Made by a program: the position numbers and the translations under genes | The notes under the pieces: generated by a model | Told to the model about the DNA's origin: nothing | The model's database searches: none | The model's input: the letters and a program-made list of their open reading frames with translations, nothing else | Source: Psettodes erumei | Lineage: Eukaryota; Chordata; Actinopteri; Pleuronectiformes; Psettodidae | Assembly (NCBI GenBank): GCA_016785225.1 | Contig: JAFBJZ010000512.1 | Coordinates: forward strand, 3,757,001 to 3,821,000 | Direction of reading: 5' to 3' | DNA: 64,000 nt | Part shown: one piece after another, positions 12,629 to 24,600 of the stretch | Layout: each line of letters begins with the position of its first letter | How positions within the stretch are numbered: position 1 is the stretch's first letter

Positions 12629-15600
12629 CGTAGAAAATCAACATTGATTAGGCAATTACAATGCAGACACAAAAGTTAAGTGTGACGTATTTTGCAGGTT
12701 AACTGTAATTCTGCCCTCTGCCTCCTCTGCATTGTCTTATTTTCCTTCAGATACTTTGTCAGGTGTTTCTGTACACTGTCATCGTGGAGCATGTGGTAGA
12801 GGTGTGCATGTTAACGCTGTGAATCTGTTTGTCCATATTTCTCGCAGATTGTGTTGCAGTCTTTTAAACATTTGCTGGTTGTTCTTGAGCGTATGTGCAA
12901 AAACAATAAATTTACCAAACATGATTTACTGAGTCTTCAGCCGTTGTTCGCACTCATTATTTTGTTGGCCCGAGGTGGTTCATACATTTTACAAGAGGCT
13001 GAGTTGCTTGGTTATTTCTTTTATGAGTTTTAGCTTTAAATTTATCCCAGGCCTTTTCTAACTCTCTGGAGACTCGCGAGAAATGTACTCCGCCTCTTCA
13101 AGGTCATTTATCGAGTCCATAGTATCAGTTTTTACCCTTTTGTATCATTCTAACTTTTTACATTTGCTATGCTCCGTCAGCTCTCCACTAATTTGTTGTA
13201 GCCTGCAGCCTCATGACTCATGTCCAGCAACAACAAAAAGTGTGGCTGAAAACCTTTAAATACTTCAAAAGATCAGACCCACTTCTTAGAGGAGTGGAGT
13301 TGAACACAAACTGCTCAAACAGCAAGGGGATGGGGTGGATGCCAGAATTGCCAAGAAATTCTCGTAAATTGGATTTACAGGTAGAACTGTAAGCAACACT
13401 ATGGATTTGTCAAGCACGAGCGATGCAAATGAATGTGATTGCAATTTAGCTGAAATGTACATGCAATCAATTGGATTCCATTCAGAAATCAAATATGATA
13501 CTTCATATGGTACCAAATCTTCATCTGACTTCTTACTCTCCAGAGTTTCTAACCTGGACCCTGGAGCCTCATTCCTTGGCTTAATTGTTTACAGTTTCAG
13601 TGTCAGCATGAATTCATTAAAATGTTATTTAGAAATCTTTAGCTGATGTATTTTGCCTGTATCACAACCAGGCAACATATATCTGACTTTGAGGTGACCG
13701 TGCTCCAAAGCCAAATACAAAGTGTTTTGACAGGGTTACACAAAACCCTCCACTCTACCCTCGCTTTTGATCGCCGTCTTCAGAGGTTCACTTTGGGTTT
13801 TTCGGTCTTTCTTCGAATCTTTCCATTCTTTTTGAGCACTTCAAGGACTTCTCGCTAGACTAGAACTCCATTCCAAACACTGGAGACAGCCGCTGACAAA
13901 ACATTCGCCACTCAAAGGCTGTTTACTTGCTGGTTCATGATTTCAACCGTATCACATGAGATTGAGGAATGACAGGAAGTTTTAAGCATCTGCAGTTCCA
14001 TGATAGCTGACCAAACTTCATCTGCTGATGAAGATGGTGTGATACTGTCAAAGGTTTGAGAACTATAAAGCAGTGTGAATGGAATTTTAAGGGAGATTGA
14101 AGAATAAACTGTAATGTGTAAGACAGTTCAGATTTTTGACTGAACTGGGGCACAGCTAATGATTATTTAAATTTTTTATTGCATCAATGAATCATAACTG
14201 TCAGCTCTAGTAAAACTGCCATTGCATGATCCAAAGCAATATTATCAAATGTCTTACTTTGTACAACCAACAAAACCAAACCCGAGGAACACTGGACTTA
14301 ACAATGATATAAAAGAAGAGAAATAAATGCTAAAGCAATTACACTTAATACTACTGCAATCTGCTGCTGGTTGATGTTCTGTTGAATGACTCATCACATA
14401 GTTTTAAGCTCAAGACTGAAGTCACTATTGTTTCTCAGTTTTCAGACTCAAGACCTCAATTTAAATCTTCTATCCTTTTTTCCAGGACGTCCATTCAATG
14501 CATGTATACAAGCTATTCAGAGTGCAGAGTGTCACCGATCAGTGGTGCCACCCACACAAGATTTGTGATATCTATTAGGGCAGATGCAATTTATTTGAAA
14601 CCCTCAATGTTTAAAAAAATCTTGCAAAATTAAGCATTTCGTGTTACTCCCTGTGTTTTTATTGTTCAGGAGATAAAGCCTTCAAAGCTTGGTATATATG
14701 AGCCAAAAGGTTGCTTTGGTGGTTTGGCAGGTCACAATTCAGTAGCAGCATTTAGCAATATTCAATTAAATGAATAAACGCTAAATCCAATGAGAGTAAA
14801 ATTCCATTATGAGATGCCCAGACTGTTATAATGTGATTGTGGTTCAGGAGGCGCCTTGTATCATCATGGATGACACAGAATGAGTGAAGTCCAGATTGTC
14901 TCCTCCTCCAGATGCAGCCTGAAGACATTCACAGAGCAAGAGCAGGAGGACAGATCCGCTTATTTTTGTAGCACTGGAGAAGTTGCTTTGCAGTGATTTG
15001 GTGTGGTCCATACTTGACAGCGGCACTGGCAGGAGGCCCTCCACTGAGCACTCTTTGTGTCTCAGGGTCCGGGGCATTGTTTGTGTATGGAAGCCAGGGC
15101 TACTGCCATCCAGACAAATGGCCAGACACCTTCAAAGCATCACTGTACCAACTGCACCTGTGGGGGAGGAGGAGGAGGTGGTGAGCCTTTGCCGACGGGT
15201 GTATGCATAGGCTGGAGAAGTCGTAAGTTGCCACGGTGACAGCATCTTTATTGATAATACTTTCCTTTTAAGCACCAAAAGAATTCATGTGGCAAGAGTA
15301 TTGAAGACTTTTATGTGGTAACTTTACTGAAATTAAACTAACGTGCAAATGAAATTATATGCAGCCGTTAAAAAAGGTTTGTTGCTTCATTACAGTTTGT
15401 TTCTTAAGTCCCAGAAGCCAACCAGTATAACAGAGCACAACCTTGCCCAAGGTTTTCTGCGTGCCATTTAGTTTAGTAGTTGTCAGAATTATGGAGATAC
15501 ATTCATAATGGAGAACAGAACAGATTGTTAGTGGTGCATACCCAAAGAAATTTGCAATTAATCAATTATCACACAGAGGACTTGGGGCCCCTGAGAGCTC

Positions 15601-16790
15601 CAGTTTCCTGCTTTGCAAGGTTGGTCACTCCAGCCTGGGACAGTCAGTGCCAATTGCAAAACCTGCAACTATTTAAAGGTGTTCTTTGCAGAGTCATATA
15701 AATAAATAAAGTTCCTGTTGCTTTAATCCCTGACTCTCCTTTATCCTTCCTCATAAAGCCATTGCAAAGCTAATTTTATTAAGTAGCCACAGGATGCTTT
15801 TGACATGCCCTTTTTAAAGAATAACACCAAATATGTTTGACCTGGAACCTGGAATGCTATGCGTGCATTAGAGGATCATTGAAGTGTCTATTGGTGCATT
15901 AGAGAGCAACACAGAAAAGGCAAGGCAAGATCACATGTCAGAAACAGCCAGACCCACAATAACAGCTGAAAGAAAAACAGCTAGTGCTGTAACTTTTTGT
16001 TTATCGATTCCTTGGGCTGTAAAACTTCATAAAGTCGAGAAAAATGTGCAACACATCCTTTATAGCCGAAGATCCTATTTTGTTTTGACAGATGACAAAA
16101 ACAAAATATTCAGTTTACTATGATATAAAACAGAAAGACCAGCAATGTCTCACATTTAAGAAGCTGGAACCAGAGAATGATTATGATTTACAATTGAAAA
16201 AGGACTTTTGGAAAAAGGAAAATTGTTGCATATAAATTATCTGTGGATGGACTAAATGATTGTTTTGGCTTTAAAAACAGCCACATTTTGTGACAGTGTA
16301 CTCTTTTCTTTGTCTTTTTGGCCTAATAGGATTTTCTCATTCATACGGAAAGATCATTCCATCATTTTTATCTGATGGTGTAAATATCACCAAATATGAA
16401 GCTACACGTTTTAGACTGAACAGTCCCAGACTTATGGAGAACATCATTTTATTGTTTGGGGTCGTTTGGCAATTTCTATCTCTGTATCAAACCACACAGC
16501 TCATAGGCCTCGTCCTTACGTGGGGTTGCTGCATCACCCACACACCACTCTGACTTGCGGCATGCAGTCATAGCTTTTGGGCAGTAAGTGAATTAAAAGT
16601 GTTGTTACCCATCAGTATCAGTCTGCAGCTCAGGCAGATTTACATGCAAACCATATGTTCTTTGTCCTCAATAGGTTATGCAATCTGCTGTCGTCACAGC
16701 CCTGTCTCAGTGCTTGCTTCCTGGAGGCACACTCCATCTTTCATTCACTGTCTAACTCTTGTTTTCTTTTTCTTTCTTACATAATGAAAT

Positions 16791-16791
<1 letters not shown>

Positions 16792-16820
<29 letters not shown>
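16792..16820. repeat. (CA)n microsatellite
   Basis: A perfect dinucleotide run of about 14 CA units, likely polymorphic. Confidence 0.95.
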
Positions 16821-16823
<3 letters not shown>

Positions 16824-17484
16824 GTTGTGACTGCGAGTACATACATGTTTGAGTAGACTGCCCTTTAAAGGACAAAACCTGAGACAACACTCAGACTTAT
16901 TTGTATTGACCTTCAGGACATTTATCTATTTTTGGAAGCCTGATTAGCTGTTTTGAGAAAAAAAAAATCAAAAGGAAAATCATCTATAATGCCACTCAGA
17001 GGCTCCTGGAGTGCTTTCTTGTGGCTCCTTGTCCAGAAACAAATACACTTACAAAATATCATCCCAGGACACTGAGGCCAGCCAGCCTTAAAAAAGCACA
17101 GTGTGGTCTGTCCAAGCTAATGAAAACAGTTTATGCAAAGTCTTCAAAAGGCCTGCTCTCACACAGAGAGACTGGTTGTCCCAAAGTGAGCATAAAACAA
17201 GAACTTTCTGTGCTTTTTGTGCTCAAGTTCTGGGTGGTTCACTGCTTTTCTTTACCAAGGTGAGATATAGAGTTTGAGCCAGGCCTGTAATGTATCTGGA
17301 GATGTCTCCCTCGCTGATGTCACTGTAATAACAGCATCCAGCTGAGGAGAGTCACCTTTGTCAACATTCAGATCCTGGAATTTAAATGACACTGTTAATG
17401 TTGGCAATTAGTGAAGGGATCTGTTGTCTAATGTAATGCCAGGTCAGGGTCACTGTGCTGCACTACAGTGCCTTCTAGTGGCTC

Positions 17485-17545
17485 ATGAGGCAACTTTATT
17501 TGTATGACGCCTTTCAAAATACAAAGACAATTCTGGTTGAGGTGC
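17485..17545. repeat. Short dispersed repeat fragment
   Basis: The string 'aactttatttgtatgacgcc' followed by TTTCAAAATACAAAGAC resembles the 'actttatttatatagcaccttt' tail found in many fish SINE/LINE-derived repeats. Only about 60 bp is recognisable, so the family is uncertain. Confidence 0.4.
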
Positions 17546-19329
17546 GTGTGAGTGTGTGAGTGTGTTGTCGCTGTGATTTTCCTGGATCATCATTTGCCAC
17601 TCTCAAAAACATATCATGATGTTGCTGATTATTATTGCAGGTAAGTTTTCTACAACATGTAAGTGTTTTACAATAAAAGTCAAAAGGGATATATTAAATA
17701 CAGATAAAAGAAATACTAAATACAGGTTTAGCAGCTGCAACTCCTTCACCTTGGAGTTCAGGAGAATGTCAACCAAATAAAATACAGAACATTATTGATT
17801 AAATGTCTAACTCCTACTTCACATGTCGTCTCTGAACCAGCTGCAGCAGTTTAGCGTATTCCAAGGAATGTGTGAATCCTTTACCTCTAGATGGCAACAT
17901 AACAAAGCAGCTGACTGAGTCTTTACTTTTACAGAGGCCACAGGGAGGCACTAAACGGTAAACTATGAGTGTTGCACCTGTTACTGCTCTGAGAAAAAGG
18001 ATGTGCAGGCATGGATGTAGCAGAGAGCAGTCAGGGTGCTGTGTGCTCAGGATTACATGTACCTGGATCATACGTGATGGTAACAGTGAGAATGATCTGT
18101 CGAGGGACAAACATGAACTTCATTTTGCTCATCATGATGGGGTTGATTGTATGGAACTGTAAGCATCAAATTTGTATGTTTTTCGAAAGAAATTCATCAG
18201 TTTCAATGTAATGAGTAAGACAACAAAGCTGTGGTGGAGAGGTAAAAAAGGTAAAATAATGATGGCCTCTAATCACATGGAGAAGAGAGAAGAGAAGAGC
18301 AACAACAACAGCAAAAAGTTGCATGTTGGTTACCAGCTCTCTGCCTCGCTGTCGCAATGCAGCCAGACGGCAGAGCAGTCAAAACAACAGCTGCATTTGT
18401 AACCAGATCCCTCATCTATCTAATTCATTTCCCCTGATTTGTGCTGTATTTGTTGTTTCACCAGAGAGCTGCGTGAAACTGGGGAAATCAGACTCCATTT
18501 GTCACAACCACAGCAGACTTGTTTAAAATGGTGAATTTGACAGGGCTGCCTCTGCTGGGTTGGGTCATTACGGTTTTGTGGCAGCCCATATAACACTTGT
18601 TTGGAGTCTAATAAGCATCACCCATGCATGTCTGCGGCCTGCGCCGTGAGAGAAGATCTGACGTGTGCTGCACCTCCCGTCTGCCTGTGTAATTTCTGAA
18701 GTTAGAAACAGTGTTCTGTCAGCTAGTGGTCTGTGTTTTGTCAGCCTTTTTAAAGTCTCAGTGCTGCATCATATGTCATTTTTAGTTTGGAACATATACA
18801 GTCAACTTGTTTTTTTTAAGGTTTTTAGGTTAGTCCCTAGGAAATGTTGATAATTGAGAAAGTAGCATTCCCAGTAAACTTGCTAAACAAGGCACACAGA
18901 TCCATACTCAGAGACAGAGACAAGGTTTAAAAAAAAGTTATATGGGCAAGTAGCTGAAAGTGTAATTAAAAGATCATTACACTTAATATGAAATTTGCTA
19001 CAGATGCTTCAAAGTAAAACAAAACAGAAGACTAGGGAGAGCAGATGGGGGGGGGGCAAGTTTACGGAGGTGTGTCTAGGAGTGCTACCATACACTCACC
19101 ACATGCAGTCACAACCTCATAAACACACCAACACAGCAATCGTGCGAAACACTCGTGCGACCCAGTGCCTTTGACCACAGCAAACAGTGAATCGGCCTCA
19201 CACAGGGTGACTAGCCCCCCGCAGCACACTGGCCCACAGCTCCACTTAATCAAAGAAACAAAAAATACAACTGTGGCTACGTTAGAAACCGGGCAAACGG
19301 AGCAGCAGGTGGCAACATACAAATGAGAC

Positions 19330-19685
19330 TCGGTGTTAGTCTGGCATCCGCAAACACAATCAACTCAAAGTTGTCCAGACCTCATTTACCACCGTGATAG
19401 GGAATGGGTCTGTGGACAGGAGGAACAGGAAGCACTACCAGGGAAGCTAACACTAACTTCCCTTGTTTCCCTGTTTTGCATCATTTCCTGTCTTATTTTG
19501 TGTTGCTCATGTCCTCTCTTTTTAGATCTTTTACTTCCTGTCATGTCTCTCCTGTCCTGATTGGTTTCACCTGTGTCTCATTGTCCTACCCTTCCAGTGT
19601 TATTTTCTTTTGCTTTCTTATTCCTGACCTTCTTACCAGCTATTGTATGGTTTCCTATCTGCATATCAACTGATTTCTGATCAAC
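19330..19685 (+). mobile_element. Retroelement-derived repeat, probably LTR type
   Basis: The block alternates CACTTCCTG/TTACTTCCTGTC-like motifs with 'gattggtttcacctgtgtct', CATTGTCCTACCC, CCAGTGTTATTTTC and TTCCTGACCTTC. I recognise this arrangement from fish LTR-type repeats. The 75- and 89-codon open frames inside are low-complexity by-products. No terminal repeats or target duplication could be identified, so the ends are approximate. Confidence 0.45.
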
Positions 19686-21240
19686 CCTGAGCTAAACTGA
19701 AGTTATTAATTGATTATACCTTGCTTAGTTCTACCAAAACTGAATATTATAACCAAGATGTTTTACAATGTCTGCCTGAAAGCATTGCAAATGTTGGAAA
19801 TGAAGATTTATAGAAGGAGCTCTGATGAGTTGTGCAACAATACAGCATGTTGCTCTATAGTCTCATTGGTTCATATTCATGATAAGGTATCACGGTTACG
19901 TTATTTAAGTTATGTGTTGTTTCTTAAAATGTTCCACACTTTAAGCCTTTAAACATGTAAGCTGAAGTTGGACTACTCTCATGCTTACGTTTAATTGAAG
20001 AAGAAATAACCTCAGCTCCTCTGCCTTCGTGTTTTGGTGAACAACTGGTCTCTCCTAGACTTACGGGGATCTGTTTTTCTTTGATTGTAGGACAAACTGA
20101 AGCCTCTTGGTCTATTTTTGCTGGCAGCTGACTGTACCCATTTACATGCTGGTGGATGATCAAAGGCTTGAACCCTGTGTGACATCTCAGACTATAGTCT
20201 GACCCAGCCATACTATAGGTCTTACAGTATGTTTACATACAGTCCAATGAGGCAGACTGAGTGGGGAATTTGTTGCTGTCTATCTCTGTGGAGGCTTGAT
20301 GAGTTGTTAATATATGAGACATAACAGAAAAGACAAACAAAACCGAAATGAAAAGTCATTGTTGTAGCAAATACTAGTATAATACTATTATAGATGTCAG
20401 TATAAAATGCACTTGTTCTTAAAGGCCCTGCAACACCACTAAGCAAGTGGCACACACATGCAGAAAATTGTGGATCAGGGTTGGGTTATCCATTATTCCA
20501 AAATTTAAATACATTTTTTTGTTCCAGGCCATTTCCACTCTGGTTTTCAAACAATACTGTTCACTGTACTAAATGTACATATTGAATGGTTACTTTAACT
20601 GCATTTTGGCCAAGTAGATGTCATCAAGTGCTAACTTTTCATCAACACCTCCCTTTCCTTACTGCTTTGTCAGCAGAAACAGTCCCCCAGGCTACTTCAG
20701 CCTTTTTGAAGTGAATAACATATTTATAACAGTTTGTACATGAAACAAAAAGCATACAATTACTCACTGCTTGAACATATCGAAAATGTTGAGTGAATGA
20801 AAGCCATGGTCTGTGGCGCTGTGATGTTTGATGTCTTGTCTTTTATCGTGAGCAGCCCAAAGCACATCTTTGGGATAATCAAGCTGTGACCTGTGCATCT
20901 GGATGTGCCACACCTGTCAGAGGGATGGATGATGAGGAAACATCTCAGATCTTTTTTTCAGCTCAAATGAACTCTATATTTGACAGATGTTTAAGTCAGC
21001 AACTGCAACTTAGTGTGATGATGTGTTGTGCTCACACTCGTGAAGTGGCCAATAAATTCTGTATGTTAATGTCATCTTAAATTTCTGCTGTAAAACTGTA
21101 ATGGTCGTTAAGGGGCACATGGTGAGTGGGCTGATGACAGTTTTCCTCCTCTGTCAACTGTCATTGGGTGACTCACCCACATTACTCACTATGACTACAA
21201 CAACTCTTAACGACCATCACTGGACCTAGCCTGACCACTT
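19686..21240. other. Intergenic, no gene recognised
   Basis: No coding exon was seen. A paired-type homeodomain P2-like site TAATTGATTA occurs at 19707-19716; a degenerate site like this is expected by chance. A 13-bp inverted repeat, AATGGTCGTTAAG near 21100 with CTTAACGACCAT near 21206, brackets about 100 bp just left of the next repeat. Confidence 0.45.
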
Positions 21241-21375
21241 AAGGGAGTGGAATATGTCCCACAGAGGTGAAACACCTGGGTTTCACCACAGTCCCTCAGA
21301 AGTGAGAAAGCCCCTTGGATGAGAGGTGAAACATCTTCAGTCCATTTCTACAAGGTCAGTTGATTTGGTTTCAAT
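21240..21375 (+). repeat. Dispersed fish repeat ('gatgagaggtgaaac' type)
   Basis: The string 'cttggatgagaggtgaaaca' followed by TCTTCAGTCC...CAAGGTCAGTTG matches a repeat tail I know from many teleost genomes. An upstream partial echo (CAGAGGTGAAACACC) suggests an internally repeated unit. The parent element class is not certain. Confidence 0.5.
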
Positions 21376-21384
21376 GCCTTTTGG

Positions 21385-21640
21385 ATGTTGCTGACCATGT
21401 TCGTCGCGTCATGCCCACAGTTTACCATCTTCTAATGGCTACTTTCTGCAATGGAAATGGTAATATGAAACCCTTGGCAAGTGGCAGAGCAGGCGATTGG
21501 CGAATGTGCAACTGACACATCAACAAAAATTTAGCGACGCAAACGTGCCGACAGGTAGCAGAATCTGATGCCAAAACTTTGTAGAATCTATGCCATGAAG
21601 AAGTGAGGCTACACCTATAGGCACTACCCAGCATGAGTGT
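21385..21640 (+). pseudogene. Tc1-like transposase relic
   Basis: The DNA reads TGCTGACCATGTTCGTC, TTCTAATGGCTACTT and later TAGAATCTATGCCATGAAGAA, which parallel the 3' third of a Tc1/mariner transposase gene. That region encodes the ...ADHVHP...DGYFQ...ESMPRR motifs around the last catalytic residues. The frame is broken by gaps and stops and no inverted repeats are visible, so it cannot encode an active enzyme. The 103-codon minus-strand frame over the same DNA (21422-21733) is a shadow. Confidence 0.6.
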
Positions 21641-24600
21641 GAGGTTCCTGATTAAGTGCTTGGTGAAAGTAAGTCTTTGAGAAATTACTGCATTAAATGT
21701 GTGGGACAAGTGGGTTGGAGTATGTTTGTACACTATGCTGTTTAAATTGGAAAAAAAATGTTTACAGCTGTTTGGAAAGGCAGCACAGGGGCGCGATGCA
21801 GTAATCCTTTAAAGATGGGTCTAACGGTGAACAGTAACAGACAGTCACTCTTCAGGGTCATTCTCAATAAGCTGTGCACGCAAAATTAATTATGGAAACA
21901 GATGTGACGAATGAAAACCTGGGTGTATCTGTTACAACAAAATTTCCCCCAGTCCTACCTTGGGAAAGGAGGCTTCGAATGCAATCCAACAAAGACACTG
22001 AAGCAAGCCTCTTCAGGGTTTAATATTTAAACATGAATTTCCATGCAAATTAACTCCTTGGCAGTTAATGGATTTTTTAAAAAAAATTGCTGTTCCAGTG
22101 AGTCATCAATCTTTCTGAGAATATTCAATGTGATTTGTGTTTTTTTGAACAGCAACAGCATTTTGTTTGGAATAAAAAGAAGATAATGAGATCCCTAATC
22201 TAAACCCTATTGAATTTGGAACCATAACACTATCCCCTAACCCTAACCCTTCCATCTTTTGTCAGTGTAGAGATTTATTCACATAAATAAGAGTAGTTTT
22301 AAAAGTCATAAATCATTAAAAATGCCAAAATCTGTCAGCTATCAATCTACTCTCAAGTATTCACTGCCTACTCTCCCCTAGTGGGGAGTGGTCACTCTAA
22401 AGTCACTGCATTATCTGTATGACCTGAAGGCAACTTCAACTTCAGAAACACAGAGGTCACCAAGACTTGAGCACCATTTATGACCTTTAAGTATCAATAA
22501 ATCACTGCATAGTCATTCTGAGACATTAGTGTAATGCCCAAGAAACTCACAAGGCCATCAGAAGAAGATTAGGGGTCAATATTTAGTCTCTCTACTGGCT
22601 TTTACACTGGACAGCTAATTTATTACTTACTAACATTCTCTTGAGACTAGTCATAATAATGCCCCAGGAACTGGACATAAAAGGGAAACCAGCCTGCATG
22701 TTTTCTACTGTCCCCAGCAGACATGATGAGGCTGAGAATCTCAAGTCTAAATATAAAGTAAAAATAATTTATAATAAATATAAACAAAGGGCTGATCAGT
22801 GTGCAAAATATGAGCATAATACAAAAATCAAATGTCAGTCATATATGCTAAAATTTATGCTAAAAAAGATGCAGCATATAAGAGATTAAAGTATTTCACC
22901 CACATTCACTGCATTTTAATTTTCCATTTACTCTTTTACCTTTATATATGAAATATATTTAACAAATCACTCACAAATATCCATAAAAATCTATCTAGGC
23001 AGAAGGGCAGAGCCATCAGCCACCTCTTTGTTTTCACATGTGGAGCACACCATCCTATCAGTCAAAGGTATGAGTCTTTCATGATAGAAGATACGATTGC
23101 AAAAACATATCTGGCAACAACTGGATGGGCTGGGCTAACAACAGCAAGAAGCAAATGTTCTATTTGCAAGAATAATAAACAAAAGCTAAGAGGAAAATTG
23201 ACTTCATGTTGAGGATCACCAGCTGTAACAATGCCACTGCTGTCTTTCGGTTTCGTCATCCATGTCATGCGATATCTCGCAGTTGGAAAACATGAGCATG
23301 TGTACTTGCTATTTACGGCTTGAAGATGTTGATCTGCTGAAAGGTGGTAACTCGAATGAGACTGAACAACCACTCAGGGGCATATCTCATGACCAGTCTC
23401 AGTGCTCGCTGTGCACCTCACCTCGTCTAACCTCCAGGAATACACTTTTGAGGAAATGGTTTGAGAGATATGTAGCATAGCAATTACTGCACATGGAGAA
23501 TGGAAGCACTGTGACATCAGCTACAACTACCAACTGTACTTGTTTACATTGGCAGTTGTCCACTGATTTACAACTTCCCACATGATTCTCAGGTAACACA
23601 AGTTCAAACGATAGGCAAAGTCCCTTTCGGATGAAGTGGACGATGGATTCCATGTTCAGGGCCTGTATTTATCACCAACTATGCAAAAAGTACAAAATCA
23701 GTTCATTTAGCATTTTGACATGTAATTGGATGTGACGCTGTGTTTATTACTTGGCAATTATGAGGGGTCTAAGCAAACAAGAAAAAAACAATCTGGCATT
23801 GTTTTTTTTTCTTTTCTTCTTTTTTCCCCCACTGCACTTACCCTCAGTTAATATTTGTATTACTTTTATTACTTACATTGTATAACATACTATGTTATTG
23901 TGCAGCACTTTGGTCAACACTGGTTGTTTTAAATGTGCTTTATTGATAAACTTTATTCAAAAATTTGTTGTTTTTTTAAGTTTCATTTACTCCTTGGGGC
24001 AAAACTGGCAATTATTATCCCCATTTATATATTTACGTACTATATACTTGGCAAACAAACAATGAGTGTATTTATTGTTGGTCCACTCACTAGTTTTTCT
24101 AGGACTACAAAAAACTGGTAACTCCACATTTCATTGATTCGTTGCATTGACCCAAATCACCATATTTTTTTTCTTTGTGAAATAATGCTTTAAAAAGTGG
24201 TGAGTGTATTATACTTCAAGGACTTGTCTTTTAGCTTTAATGATGCTAAGCATGGTAGGTAGTTTCCTTGACACCATTTTTCCTTTGTCTTTTTAAAGTT
24301 AAGTGGTACCACTCCCATTGCCTGATAAAGACGATTGAGCCTTTATTCCTGCCTCTGATTCTGCTTCGTGGGCCCATTTCCTTTTTTGAGTGTGATAGGG
24401 AGTTAGGAGTTAGGACTTCAGTTAAACCAATTACAGACTCCAGCTTTGAGCCTGAAGTTCTGGAGGCTGATGGATGAGGAGCATCTATCTGAAGAGCAGC
24501 TGAGATCTCTGTATTCTGCCTGGACAGGGGCCAAATGGATGAAAAGCAAATGTTCCCCCTGGGAGAGGAACAGAGTGGAGTTTTTCCCCCTCGCAAAATT

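Larger units (their letters stand above)
12629..19329. other. Intergenic, no gene recognised
   Basis: This is AT-rich DNA with no exon, RNA gene or long element that I can support. It contains a (CA)n tract at 16792-16820, a short repeat-like patch near 17490 and an isolated AG/GTAAGT splice-like string at 17638-17646. Open frames are short and match nothing known. Confidence 0.5.

Noticed and set aside
17634..17646. TTGCAG/GTAAGT, looking like a recursive splice site
   Set aside because: No transcript is known across it, and a 9-mer such as CAGGTAAGT is expected about once per two windows of this size by chance.
21422..21733. 103-codon minus-strand open frame
   Set aside because: It is the antisense of a Tc1-like transposase relic.
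22235..22250. Telomere-like CCCTAA units
   Set aside because: Fewer than three units in ordinary AT-rich DNA; not evidence of a telomere or fusion point.
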